Origin: Bradyrhizobium diazoefficiens
GTDB taxonomy: Bacteria > Pseudomonadota > Alphaproteobacteria > Rhizobiales > Xanthobacteraceae
Direction of reading: 5' to 3'
DNA: 64,000 nucleotides
NCBI RefSeq assembly: GCF_016616425.1
Contig: NZ_CP067101.1
Span: forward strand, 6,448,001 to 6,512,000
This document shows, one piece after another, positions 55,349 to 64,000 of the stretch (position 1 is its first letter; each line of letters starts with the position of its first letter). Below the pieces are notes generated by a model that saw nothing but the letters and a program-made list of their open reading frames with translations, was not told the DNA's origin and ran no database searches. A program made the position numbers and the translations under genes.

Positions 55349-55601
55349 GCCATTCCTCGGTCGAAATGCCAGTTCGCTCGCGCCGGTCACAGATTGCGGT
55401 CTCAGGATTAAGAAATCGCAGCCGCCATACGTTCCGTCTGTGGCGATATTCGGCCCGTTCCGGCGACAAACCTCTCATATACGACGGCTTGCGCAGCCGG
55501 AAGGGCGGTTACGGCCGGGATGGTCCGAAGCTGGCGGTCTATCGCTGCGGCAGAATGTCCGCCTCCGCCGGGCGGCGAGGTCTACGACCAACAGATGCGC
55601 G

Positions 55602-57038
55602 CTAGACGCCCAGAGCCTTCCGGTTGAAGGTCCGCAGGAAACGCAGCGACAGCGTCCGCACATTGGCGACATTGAGGAGCCAGGCCGTCGCACCATAAGC
55701 AAGGCCGCCGGCGAGGCTCACGATGATGAGCGACACGAAGCCGGTGCCGCCCGTTTGCGATCGCGCAACCAGGATCGCGGCCGCCATCGCCACAGCGGAG
55801 GCCGCGACGCCGACGAGGCGGTTCAGGTCGAACGGGACCGGGTGGGCGCGATGCATCAAGGCAATGGCAAGGAGAAAGCCGATCGCCTCGGTCGCGAGCG
55901 TCGCCAGCGCCCCGCCGTAAAGCCCGTAACCGGTAACCAGGGCGAACATCAGGATCACGCTGACCACCAGCGTGAGAAAGGATTGCGCCGCCAGCATGAA
56001 CGGCCGCTCGGCGAGTTGGAAGCTGATCTGCACGTAGAACTGATTGGCGATACCGAAGAAGCGCGCAAGCACCAGGATCGGCAGCAGCGCCGAGACGCCG
56101 GCGCGGAAATCGACGCCGACGAGCGTGCCGGCGACCTGATCCGCGGCAAGCGCGAGCCAGACCGCGACGGGCGTGACGACGACGAGCAGGAGCTCGAGGC
56201 TCTCGGTCAGCCGCTCCCGCGTCGTCTCGCTGCTACTCTCGGACAGTGACCGGAACACCAGCGGCACGGTCGCCGCCGCGACGCTGGAGGCGATCATGAC
56301 CATGAACTGGCGCGGCAGGTCGGCGGCAACGCCAAAGATGCCGGCAGCGTCCTTGCCGAGCAAATAGGCGACAATGAGCCGATCGCAGGCCGAATAGACC
56401 GCGACGGAGAGGCCGGCCAGCGTCAGCGGCAGGCCGTAGCGGGCCAGCTGCATGAACTGGCTGCGCTGAAAGCGCGCGATCTTGGTGCGGTCGCCGACCA
56501 GGTTCAGGATGATTCCGGTGAGCGATCCCAGGCCGAACGCAGCAAGCAGCCCCAATCCACCCCAGCCGAGCCAGATGCCGAACAGGCCGAATCCGACGCT
56601 CGACACGCTGCGCACGATCGAGATCGCGGCAAACCGGTACGGACGCAATTTGGCGCGCTCGAACTCCTGGCCGACGTCGACTGCATTGGCCATGATCGCG
56701 ACGAAGATGCTGGCGAGCAGCAGCCCGACACTGACGTCGCCGCGGACCAGAAAGACCAGCGGGGTCGTTGCGCAGAGCACCGCAACGGTGAGGGCGAAGG
56801 CGACCATCGCCGTGCCGCGAAAATCCACCTCCGCCGACATCGCCTGATAACGGGCCACCGACAGCTTGATCCAGGCGAAGAAGATCGCGCCCAGAATGCC
56901 GGCGAGGCTGATGCCGACGACATAGACGCCGTACTCCGCCGGCGTTAGCAGCCGCGTATAGGCCGTAACGGCGAAGAAGCCCACCGCCGCAGGCAGAATG
57001 TAGGCGACGAGATAAATCGAGAAATGGCGGTTCAGCAT
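55602..57038 (-). CDS. polysaccharide flippase (Wzx/oligosaccharide-exporter type)
   Basis: A 478-residue inner-membrane protein with about 12-14 helices, starting MLNRHFSIYLVAYILPAAVGF. The conserved N-terminal block AYTRLLTPAEYGVY is the flippase signature. Its likely role is transfer of lipid-linked saccharides across the inner membrane for exopolysaccharide or O-antigen. Divergent from the GH10 gene; a glycosyltransferase-like gene lies beyond that. Start at 57038 gives the standard N-terminus. Confidence 0.85.
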   Translation of the reverse strand: MLNRHFSIYLVAYILPAAVGFFAVTAYTRLLTPAEYGVYVVGISLAGILGAIFFAWIKLSVARYQAMSAEVDFRGTAMVAFALTVAVLCATTPLVFLVRGDVSVGLLLASIFVAIMANAVDVGQEFERAKLRPYRFAAISIVRSVSSVGFGLFGIWLGWGGLGLLAAFGLGSLTGIILNLVGDRTKIARFQRSQFMQLARYGLPLTLAGLSVAVYSACDRLIVAYLLGKDAAGIFGVAADLPRQFMVMIASSVAAATVPLVFRSLSESSSETTRERLTESLELLLVVVTPVAVWLALAADQVAGTLVGVDFRAGVSALLPILVLARFFGIANQFYVQISFQLAERPFMLAAQSFLTLVVSVILMFALVTGYGLYGGALATLATEAIGFLLAIALMHRAHPVPFDLNRLVGVAASAVAMAAAILVARSQTGGTGFVSLIIVSLAGGLAYGATAWLLNVANVRTLSLRFLRTFNRKALGV

Positions 57039-57346
57039 ACGAGCACGGGACCGGCGGCGGTGTTGCGAATGTGGCGGCCGTTCATCAATTGGGCCTTGGC
57101 GGGGCGAACGAATTGCGTCGCAGCATCGTTCAAGAGTGTCACATAAGTCTGCAGATCGGGCGGCGAATGAAGCTTTGAGGTCGCTTTCGCGCGTTAGCGT
57201 TAAATTTGCCCTTCCTTGAACGGCAAGGCACGACCATGGAACGAAACCATGCCTTGCCAACAACAGTGGTTAACCCAACAAGGCAAAACCCCGGCGTCGC
57301 GGGGCGCCGCTTGGTACGATGGTGCGTTGGCTCGGAAAGGACTGCC

Positions 57347-58414
57347 GTGACCAGGCTCGACAGACGCAAATTTCTTCTCGGCGGCGCCGCAGCCCTCGCG
57401 GCGGGCGCATCTGCGTCGGCGGTACCGGCATCGAAGCTCACCCAGCGCCATCCAGGCTTTGGCGCGGCCGCCACGCTGTGGGACCTGCAGGCCGATCCCA
57501 GGCTCGGCGAAGCCATCAGCACCTATTGCACGCAAGTGGTGCCGGTGCTCGAGCTGAAATGGCCGATGCTGCGGCCGAACGCGCACACGTTCAACTTCGA
57601 GCGCGCCGACGCAATTCTGGATTTTGCGCGGGAGAACGAGCTGACGATGCGCGGCCACGCGCTCGCCTGGTATCACGACATTCCGGACTGGACCAAGCAG
57701 ATCAAGGATACCAAGGGGGTCGAGCGAGCCTATGTCGATCACATCGGGACCGTCGTCTCCTACTACAAGGACAAGCTGACTTCGTGGGACGTCGTCAACG
57801 AGCCGATCCCGGACAATCCCCGCAGTCCAAAGGACCGCCGCGACACTTTCTGGACGCAGCATCTGGGTCAAGGCTGGATTCCGCTCGCCTTCCGCACGGC
57901 GGCCGCGGCCGATCCCTTCGTCAAGCTCGCGATCAACGAATATGACATCGAGTCGGCCAAGGACTCGTTCATTGCGAAGCGCGCAGCTTATCGCAACCTC
58001 ATCATGGACCTGCTCGACCAGGGCGTTCCGCTCCACGCCGTCGGACTGCAATCGCATCTGCATGCCGAGCTCGAGATCGACAGCCATGGGCTCGCCGAAT
58101 TCGTCACCGAGCTGCGCTCCTGGGGCCTGGAGGTGCTTGTCACCGAACTCGACGTCGACGACCAGAAGCTGACCGGCAATCCGGCAGAGCGCGACGCCAT
58201 TGTCGCCAAGCGCGTCGACGATCTCCTCACCGCGATCTCGACCAGCGGACCGGTGCGCTCAATCCTGACCTGGGGCCTCTCGGATCGCTACAGCTGGATC
58301 AACGGCACCTTCGCCCGCAAGGACAAGCAGCCGAACCGTCCCCTGCCGCTCGACGGCGACTTCAAGCCGAAGCCGTTCATGGACGTCATCGGCAAGTTCA
58401 CGAAGGACGCGTGA
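57347..58414 (+). CDS. GH10 endo-beta-xylanase-type enzyme with Tat signal
   Basis: About 355 residues. The GTG start gives a twin-arginine signal RLDRRKFLLGGAAALAAGAS. The GH10 domain has HALAWYHDIPDW, the acid/base Glu in SWDVVNEPIPDNP and the nucleophile Glu in LVTELDV. Exported folded and probably acts on beta-1,4-xylan or on its own exopolysaccharide. Close spacing (4 bases) to the convergent glycosyltransferase gene. Start at 57347; GGAAAGGA precedes it. Confidence 0.88.
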   Translation: MTRLDRRKFLLGGAAALAAGASASAVPASKLTQRHPGFGAAATLWDLQADPRLGEAISTYCTQVVPVLELKWPMLRPNAHTFNFERADAILDFARENELTMRGHALAWYHDIPDWTKQIKDTKGVERAYVDHIGTVVSYYKDKLTSWDVVNEPIPDNPRSPKDRRDTFWTQHLGQGWIPLAFRTAAAADPFVKLAINEYDIESAKDSFIAKRAAYRNLIMDLLDQGVPLHAVGLQSHLHAELEIDSHGLAEFVTELRSWGLEVLVTELDVDDQKLTGNPAERDAIVAKRVDDLLTAISTSGPVRSILTWGLSDRYSWINGTFARKDKQPNRPLPLDGDFKPKPFMDVIGKFTKDA

Positions 58415-58418
58415 GGGC

Positions 58419-59369
58419 TCAGCTACGCGTCGGCACGTTGAGCTCGGCTGCATCGTCCATGTGATCGGGCGACAGGCTCGGAGCGTGACGGTCGCGCGAG
58501 CTGAGGCGAAACACGTCCCGGATGTCGTCGACCGAGGTCGATGAATAGGACTGGATGCAGAGAGCGACCTGTTCAGGCGAGGCTGTACGCATCATCGCTT
58601 CGATCGACGGGCGGTCGAGAGGCGTGTCATCCCAATGCGAGACCGCGATGCTGCCCTCGGTCACGCGATGCGTCGCCAGGTGCTTCGGCGAGTTCGCGAC
58701 AAAGTGGCCGTAGAGCAGGTATTCGGAAAACTTCTTCTTCCGGCACAGCGCCAGAATCCAATTCAATCCCGTCGCCGACTTGATGGCACCGGTCATCGCG
58801 CGCACGGTGTCCTTGTCCCAGACCAGCGCATTGCCGACATAATCGTCGGCGGGAAACGAGCGCCCCCTGATACCGAGAAGCTGATCAACTGTGCGCAGCC
58901 ACAACCCATGCAACGGGTGGTCAGCGCCGATGTCGTTCGGAGTGACGAACAGCGGCGTCTTCTCTCCGCCGGCATATTGGCCGATGTCGAACTCGCGGAA
59001 GAACAGATTGTCCGAATCCAGGATGCAGACGCGCTGCTCGGGCGCGTTGAGGACGCCGGCGATCTTGAGGATCTGCTGGATGTGCCAGCCGTGGACCGGT
59101 GACGACAGCAGCGACAACCAGACGCGCCGCTTGCTGATGAACTGAAGTACGGGTGGCGCCGCAAAGAGCCATTTCGGCAAATAGCGCGAGGCCGGAACGA
59201 TCACCCGTTTGTCCGAAGCGAAGCGCTCGAACAGCGGCACGTCCTCATCGTTAACGAGGACATAATGTCGCGTGTATCCAGAGAGCCAGGTATCGATGCT
59301 CTCGCTGAGCAGCGAAAAGCGTTCGATGTCCTTGGCATAGCTGGCGGACAGCAGGGCAACGGAATGCAT
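58419..59369 (-). CDS. glycosyltransferase-like protein (DUF6492-type)
   Basis: A 316-residue protein beginning MHSVALLSASYAKDIERF. It has the DxD-type metal motif RVCILDSDNLFF and the later PLFVTPNDIGADHP and WILALCRKKKF, which resemble GT-A fold glycosyltransferases of the DUF6492 group. No membrane helix. Donor and acceptor unknown; its neighbour genes (flippase, GH10) suggest cell-surface saccharides. Confidence 0.7.
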   Translation of the reverse strand: MHSVALLSASYAKDIERFSLLSESIDTWLSGYTRHYVLVNDEDVPLFERFASDKRVIVPASRYLPKWLFAAPPVLQFISKRRVWLSLLSSPVHGWHIQQILKIAGVLNAPEQRVCILDSDNLFFREFDIGQYAGGEKTPLFVTPNDIGADHPLHGLWLRTVDQLLGIRGRSFPADDYVGNALVWDKDTVRAMTGAIKSATGLNWILALCRKKKFSEYLLYGHFVANSPKHLATHRVTEGSIAVSHWDDTPLDRPSIEAMMRTASPEQVALCIQSYSSTSVDDIRDVFRLSSRDRHAPSLSPDHMDDAAELNVPTRS

Positions 59370-59547
59370 GGGGCGCGCTCAAATGGCCATCAGGCCGGTA
59401 CACATAGACGCGCGGGAAGGTGCTGGAAACTCACGATTCGAATCAAGGTAAAGTGAAATGAAGCATTAGCCGTCCGATGGCAGACCCTGCGCGATGCCAG
59501 AAGGCGATCGCGACTCATCCTGAAGCAGGGAGAGGTGAAGACTCGCC

Positions 59548-60573
59548 TCACCTTGCCTCTTCGAATCCCGCAAGCACCGAAGTCAGATTCGCGCCCAGAA
59601 TATCCGAGAGATATCCTCCCTCCTGCACGAACACCGTCGGCAGGCCCATCCTGGCGATGGCCTGGCCGATGCGGCGGAAGCCCGGCGTGGTGACTGCCAG
59701 TCCCTTGAGCGGATCGTGCTCGGAGGCGTCAAGGCCGAGCGCAATGACGAGGGCACCGGGTGCAAAGGATTCGATGGCCTTACGCGCGACGTCCATCGCC
59801 TGCATATAGCCGTCGTCACCGGTGCCGATCGACAGGGGAATGTTGAGATTGGCGCCGAGGCCCGCGCCCTCGCCGCGCTCATGCGCATAGCCCCACACAT
59901 AGGGATAGTACGCGACAGGATCGGCATGGATGGAGATCGTGTAAACGTCCGGTCGTGCGTAAAAAATGCCTTGCGTGCCGTTGCCGTGATGAACGTCGAC
60001 GTCGAGGATCACGACGCGCTCATGCTTCTGCCGCAAATGCGCCGCCGCGATCGCGCTGTTGTTGAGGAAGCAGAAGCCGCCGGCCATGTCGCGATAGGCG
60101 TGGTGGCCGGGCGGACGGCAAAGCCCATAGGTTGCGTCCTCGCCGTCCATCACCATCTGCGCGGCGGTGACCGCAACGTCCGTCGCGGCACAGGCGGCCG
60201 CCCAGGTGCCCGGGCCGATCGGCGCTGCGGTGTCGGCGGTGTGCCAGCCGAGCTTGCCGACGATGTGGGTCGGATAGGTCGCGGCATGGCGCACCGGATG
60301 GATGTTGCCGATCATCTCGGGGCCGGAATCGCCGAGCGCGGTCCAGGCGTCCCAGGCTTCGCTCAGAAACGACAGATATTCCGGACTGTGAATGCGCGCG
60401 CGAGGCCCCTGCCCGAACTTGGTCGGCTCAACCAGCTTATGCCTGCCGTCTTTCAGCCCCTTGAGCAGCCGGTCGGCACGCTCCGGCTGCTCGGTGGTAC
60501 GCTTGACGACGCCGCGAACCAGGAAGAATTGCGGGTCATGACTGCGATGCAGTTCGGTATGGACGGCTTTCAC
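59548..60573 (-). CDS. histone-deacetylase-family amidohydrolase
   Basis: A 341-residue zinc enzyme of the HDAC/acetylpolyamine amidohydrolase family. Conserved motifs are LCRPPGHHAYRD and VVILDVDVHHGNGTQG, with zinc ligands Asp and His in the latter. The end VFVQEGGYLSDILG carries the tyrosine-bearing loop typical of polyamine deacetylases. Probable substrate is an acetylated polyamine or amino acid. Start at 60573. Confidence 0.88.
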   Translation of the reverse strand: MKAVHTELHRSHDPQFFLVRGVVKRTTEQPERADRLLKGLKDGRHKLVEPTKFGQGPRARIHSPEYLSFLSEAWDAWTALGDSGPEMIGNIHPVRHAATYPTHIVGKLGWHTADTAAPIGPGTWAAACAATDVAVTAAQMVMDGEDATYGLCRPPGHHAYRDMAGGFCFLNNSAIAAAHLRQKHERVVILDVDVHHGNGTQGIFYARPDVYTISIHADPVAYYPYVWGYAHERGEGAGLGANLNIPLSIGTGDDGYMQAMDVARKAIESFAPGALVIALGLDASEHDPLKGLAVTTPGFRRIGQAIARMGLPTVFVQEGGYLSDILGANLTSVLAGFEEAR

Positions 60574-60705
60574 TCAAACACTCCGTGGTCGCCTGCTATC
60601 TCATGTACCACGGATGTCTTGATCCCCACTGCGGCGAGATGCAAGCAAGAAGAATGCCGTCCCCACCGCATCGCACCTGCGCTGGAAGCAGAGCGCCTGC
60701 CGAGC

Positions 60706-61182
60706 TCAGCAACGCCCGCGCTGGAGGCAGTGCTCGCGGCCCGGCTGATCGGTGCGGAAAGACTCGATGAAGCCGCCCTGGCGCTGGGTGACGAACACGG
60801 TCTTGCCGTCGTTGCCGCCAAAGGCGAGATTGGTCGGCTCCTTGGCCCTCAGCGCGATCTCGCGCTCGACCGCGCCATTGGGTTTCATCAGCGCGATCGT
60901 GCCCTTGAGAATGCGCGCGACGTAAAGACGTCCGGTGACATCGGTGCGCAGACCATCGATGGTGTCGGGCTGGAATGCCTGAAAAGCGAGATCGCCGCTA
61001 CCGCAGGTCTCCGTGCCGACGGCATAGCCGCTTTTCCTTATCGGTTCGGATGAGACTCCCGATGTAAGGCCGAGCAGCGCGCCGCTGACAGCAGTCACGA
61101 ACAGGTGCAGGCGACGGCATGCGCGCCAGAATGTGAGATGACTCACGGTGGCTCCCCGAATTTCCGGCGAAACTTGTTTCAT
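60706..61182 (-). pseudogene. truncated SMP-30/gluconolactonase-family gene
   Basis: The C-terminal third of a SMP-30-like beta-propeller is visible: LRTDVTGRLYVARI, GAVEREIALRAKEPTNLAFGG and TVFVTQRQGGFIE. The N-terminal two-thirds with metal ligands are missing, replaced by about 60 residues of signal-like and unrelated sequence. Non-functional. Confidence 0.7.
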
Positions 61183-61352
61183 ACAGCCTCAGCGCGGTCC
61201 AGCTGATCATCACCCGCCTGTGATTAAACCTGTAACGATCTCGGTGCCGACCAATCTCCGTAAATTCCCTTACCGGGCTCGACCCGAATGTTTCGCGAAT
61301 GCTTCGGGTGGTATCGGTTTGCCATCCGAGTTACTCCCACCAGGAGGCGCAT

Positions 61353-61586
61353 ATGGTCCAGGTCTATTTTCACTGCTCCAACACCGAGGGCATGCTGATC
61401 GACCGCTATGGCGCCGCCGTCTCCAATCTCACCGAGGCGCGCGACCGCGCCGCTCAGATCATGCGATCGATGATCCTGACGCCCAGCAACGAAGACTGGC
61501 GCGAGTGGGTGATCCATGTCAGCGACGATGATGGCGAGGAGATTTTCGACCTCCCCTTCACCGCCATGCTCGGCAAGCCGCATTGA
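61353..61586 (+). CDS. small DUF6894-type protein
   Basis: A 77-residue protein, MVQVYFHCSNTEGMLIDRYG to AMLGKPH. The start at 61353 follows CAGGAGG. Resembles the family of small proteins frequent in Bradyrhizobiaceae with Y/F-x-C..TEG and a C-terminal DLPF. Function unknown. Confidence 0.75.
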   Translation: MVQVYFHCSNTEGMLIDRYGAAVSNLTEARDRAAQIMRSMILTPSNEDWREWVIHVSDDDGEEIFDLPFTAMLGKPH

Positions 61587-61595
61587 GGTGATGCC

Positions 61596-61772
61596 ATGTT
61601 GATCGCTTCACTGAGTCTGCTCCGGCAGCCCCTGAGCTTCCTCGCCGTCAAATTGCAGACGCTGATGCGGGTCGCGGGCGACCCCTACCGCCCCGAGCTG
61701 CACTACATGCGCGGGCCGGGCCCCAAATGGCGCGCCAAGTATCAGGCCAGCCGGCTGAACCGCTCGCTCTGA
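61596..61772 (+). CDS. small basic protein of unknown function
   Basis: A 58-residue frame starting MLIASLSLLRQPLSFLAV with basic and Pro-rich C-terminal half (DPYRPELHYMRGPGPKW). It begins 9 bases after the DUF6894 stop, on the same strand, so it may be its operon partner. No family recognised. Confidence 0.4.
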   Translation: MLIASLSLLRQPLSFLAVKLQTLMRVAGDPYRPELHYMRGPGPKWRAKYQASRLNRSL

Positions 61773-61810
61773 GGCCGCGACTTGGTCGCTTTCACGAATG
61801 GTTTCTCCAC

Positions 61811-61900
61811 TCGTCGTGCCCGGGGCCTGTCCCGGGCATCCTCGTCTTTGACATCGGTGGCATCGAACGTGGACGGCCGGGACAGGCCCGGCGATGACGG
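61811..61900. repeat. palindromic repeat of rhizobial type
   Basis: GTGCCCGGGGCCTGTCCCGG at the left and GGCCGGGACAGGCCCGG at the right face each other around about 40 bases. Sequences of the type TCGTC-TGCCCGGG-CTTGTCCCGGGC are common intergenic repeats in these bacteria (memory-based). Confidence 0.6.
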
Positions 61901-61966
61901 CGAGAAAGCGTGTCGCCGCCTCACCGCGCTGTAAACCTCGCCTTGCGCGTCTCCTAAAGGCCGGCC

Positions 61967-62159
61967 AGTACAAGCGCATGACGCCGGCGGCGATGTCTTC
62001 GCCGAGCGTTTCGGAGACCTTCAGGTTCCGGTCCGTCGTCTCGGCGACGGCGGCGGCGAGCGCGCCGAGCAGATCCGGCGTCATCGCGTTCAGGCTTGCC
62101 GGCTCGTCGAGGGTCAAGATCCCGACCGCGCCATCCCGCGCCTGTTTCACACCAGCCAT
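61967..62159 (-). pseudogene. truncated enoyl-CoA hydratase gene
   Basis: MAGVKQARDGAVGILTLDE and PASLNAMTPDLLGALAAAV match the N-terminal 40 residues of crotonase-family proteins. The remaining 200 residues are missing and the frame continues with an unrelated segment before running into the repeat. A deletion joined two sequences. Confidence 0.65.
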
Positions 62160-62262
62160 GTCGCGTCTCCCTTTGGATGTTCTCGTTGGCTGCAATGTGC
62201 CATTGTCCGGGCGCTCCGCCAATGCGGGGCCTCGACGTCAACGCAGCACACAAGACGACATC

Positions 62263-63852
62263 ATGCCTCATCAGTTCAGCCGTACCCAGCACATCCGCAA
62301 ACCCGCCATCAAGACCAAGGGCGGCATCGTCGCCGCGCAATCGCGGCGGGCGGCCGAGGTCGGCGCAGAGGTGCTGGCGGCCGGCGGCGACTGCGTGGAC
62401 GCAATCGTCGCGACCACCTTCGCGCTGAACGTGCTGGAGCCCTGGATGAGCGGCATGGGTGGCGGCGGCGCGATGGTGCTCTACCGCGCCAAGGAAGATC
62501 GCACCGAGGTGATCGACTACGGCATGTGCGCGCCGCAGAGCCTGCGCGTCGCCGATTATCCGATTACGGGCGAAGGCGCGGCCTCCGATCTGTTTCCCTG
62601 GCCGCGGGTGAAGGACGACCGCAACATTCACGGGCCCGGCTCGATCGCGGTGCCGGGGGTCGTCGCCGGCATGGAAGAAGCGCACCGCCGCCACGCCAGA
62701 ATGAAGTGGAAGGACCTGGTCGAGCCTGCCGCGACCATTGCCGGCGAAGGCCTGCTGGTCGACTGGTGGACGACGCTGATGATCGCGAGCACGGCCGCCG
62801 ATCTCCGCCGGTATGCCGCCAGCGCAGCCATCTTCCTCAAGGATGGGCTGCCGCCGAATGCGCCCTGGGGCATCAAGGCCGAGACGCGGCTGCCGCAGGA
62901 CCAGCTGAAGGCGACGCTGGCCCATCTCGCTGCCAGCGGCCCTCGCGATTTCTACGAGGGCGATCTCGCCAGAAGCATCGCCTCCGACATCACGGCCGAC
63001 GGTGGCTCGCTCTCGGTCGAGGATCTCGCCGCGTTCCGTGCCCATCTTCGCGAGCCGCTGGCAATCCCCTATCGCGGCGGCAAGGTGTTTGCCACGCCCG
63101 AGCTCACGGCCGGACCGACCATGGCGCATGCGCTGCGGCGGTTGCAGCAAAATCTGAAGCCGGGCAGCGCGCCGGACGGGAACGCCTACGCCGAATATGC
63201 GCTCGCGCTGCAATCGGCCTACCGCCAGCGGCTCGGCGACATGGGCGATGCCGACGGCAAGCGCTCGCTCGGCGCGGAATATCTCGCGCCGGCCTGCACC
63301 ACGCATTTCTCGGTGGTCGACCGTCACGGCAACATGGCGGCGGTGACGCAGACCCTGCTCTCCACCTTCGGCTCGAAATACGTGACGCCGCACACCGGCA
63401 TTCCCATGAATAACGGCATCATGTGGTTCGACCCGACGCCGGGCACCACCAACTCGCTCGCGCCGGGCAAGCGCTGCCTTTGCAATTACACGCCCGTGAT
63501 CGCCGAAACGACGGACGGTAAGCGTCTCGCGGTCGGCGCCTCCGGCGGCCGCCGCATTCTGCCTTCCGTGATGCAGCTCGTGTCCTTTGCGATGGATTTC
63601 GGCATGGATCTCGATGCCGCCATCCATCAGCCGCGCATCGACGCCAGCGAAGGCGCGATCGTGATCGGAGACTCCCGACTGCCAGCGGAGGCACGCGAGA
63701 TGCTGGCGGCGCGGTTCGACTACCAGGAGACGCAGGTGCAGGCGCTGCCGATGAAGTTCGCTTGCCCGAGCGTCGTGATGCGCGAAGGCGATACGAATTC
63801 GGGCGCGGTCGAAATCTTTCAACCGTGGGCCGAAGCGGTGACCGAGCCCTGA
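62263..63852 (+). CDS. gamma-glutamyltransferase (GGT)
   Basis: A 529-residue N-terminal nucleophile hydrolase precursor, cytosolic as written (no clear signal peptide). The catalytic Thr lies at the start of the processed small subunit in ACTTHFSVVDRHGNMAAVT near residue 345. GMGGGGAMVLYR and MNNGIMWFDP are conserved blocks. Cleaves gamma-glutamyl peptides such as glutathione. Start at 62263 gives MPHQFSRTQ; the longer frame overlaps the broken hydratase gene. Confidence 0.88.
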   Translation: MPHQFSRTQHIRKPAIKTKGGIVAAQSRRAAEVGAEVLAAGGDCVDAIVATTFALNVLEPWMSGMGGGGAMVLYRAKEDRTEVIDYGMCAPQSLRVADYPITGEGAASDLFPWPRVKDDRNIHGPGSIAVPGVVAGMEEAHRRHARMKWKDLVEPAATIAGEGLLVDWWTTLMIASTAADLRRYAASAAIFLKDGLPPNAPWGIKAETRLPQDQLKATLAHLAASGPRDFYEGDLARSIASDITADGGSLSVEDLAAFRAHLREPLAIPYRGGKVFATPELTAGPTMAHALRRLQQNLKPGSAPDGNAYAEYALALQSAYRQRLGDMGDADGKRSLGAEYLAPACTTHFSVVDRHGNMAAVTQTLLSTFGSKYVTPHTGIPMNNGIMWFDPTPGTTNSLAPGKRCLCNYTPVIAETTDGKRLAVGASGGRRILPSVMQLVSFAMDFGMDLDAAIHQPRIDASEGAIVIGDSRLPAEAREMLAARFDYQETQVQALPMKFACPSVVMREGDTNSGAVEIFQPWAEAVTEP

Positions 63853-63947
63853 GCGTCACGACTCCTCCACACTTGCAGGGAACTTACCTTGGTGACGTCC
63901 GTTTCAGTCGGCAGACAAATGCGTTCGTTCAGGAGAAGGGACATCCC

Positions 63948-64000
63948 ATGAAGAAACTCGCTCTCGCGGTGTCGCTGGTGGTTGCGGCCAGCTTCGCCAA
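63948..64000 (+). CDS. start of a secreted protein cut by the window end
   Basis: ATG at 63948 after AGGAGAAGG, reading MKKLALAVSLVVAASFA, a typical signal peptide. Probably a periplasmic binding protein, but only 17 residues are inside. Confidence 0.6.
   Translation, partial: MKKLALAVSLVVAASFA

Noticed and set aside
61954..63822. 622-residue minus-strand frame
   Set aside because: Antisense shadow of the gamma-glutamyltransferase gene.
1..64000. CRISPR arrays
   Set aside because: No regularly spaced direct repeats with unique spacers were seen; the only short tandem arrays (about 15-base units) have no spacers.

Overview
The window looks like a chromosomal segment of a Bradyrhizobium-type alphaproteobacterium (inference from high GC, protein family content, the tRNA-Met 3' end at 36.5 kb, small DUF6894-type proteins, a palindromic repeat of a kind common in these genomes, and several class III cyclases). 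It divides into ordinary chromosome at both ends and an accessory island of about 30 kb between two tRNA-3'-end-like repeats (6844-6892 and 36488-36536), with a decayed tyrosine integrase next to the left one.

Left flank (1-6.74 kb): a sensing and uptake locus for organic acids. It holds a 2-hydroxycarboxylate transporter, a decayed MFS permease, a periplasmic binding protein, and a divergent response regulator/histidine kinase pair of the TctD/TctE type.

Island (6.85-36.5 kb): mostly anti-phage-type genes. First comes a tRNA-Leu(UAA) gene carrying a small group I intron. Next is a Pycsar-like module: a tandem-domain class III nucleotide cyclase, translationally coupled to a fused E2-E1 protein and a JAMM peptidase, with a convergent cNMP-binding/TIR effector. 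The Cap2/Cap3-like conjugation genes beside a class III cyclase rather than a CD-NTase make a hybrid of Pycsar and type II CBASS, and this is the strongest candidate for an undescribed system. Divergent from it is a Fic / PycTM-like membrane protein / nuclease-STAND NTPase operon, with a putative attenuator in its leader. The island then contains a decayed Xre/RES toxin-antitoxin pair, two convergent operons of hydrolases (DUF2235, SGNH, S1/P1 nuclease; LOG, phospholipase D and two small proteins), and a tightly overlapping DUF6361 / PLD / helicase operon that resembles a defence system.

Right flank (36.5-64 kb): a TetR gene with a duplicated operator next to a DUF2817 peptidase, an acetoacetate-decarboxylase-like protein and an iron-type dehydrogenase. 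After these come an MscS channel, rhodanese, a large PAS/GGDEF/EAL protein, a Na+/H+ antiporter, two class III cyclases, a methyltransferase, an L,D-transpeptidase, a flippase, a Tat-exported GH10 enzyme, a glycosyltransferase-like protein, a histone-deacetylase-family amidohydrolase, and a gamma-glutamyltransferase. Several truncated genes (CMD, VOC, SMP-30, enoyl-CoA hydratase) show local deletions. The last 53 bases start a secreted protein that runs off the edge.
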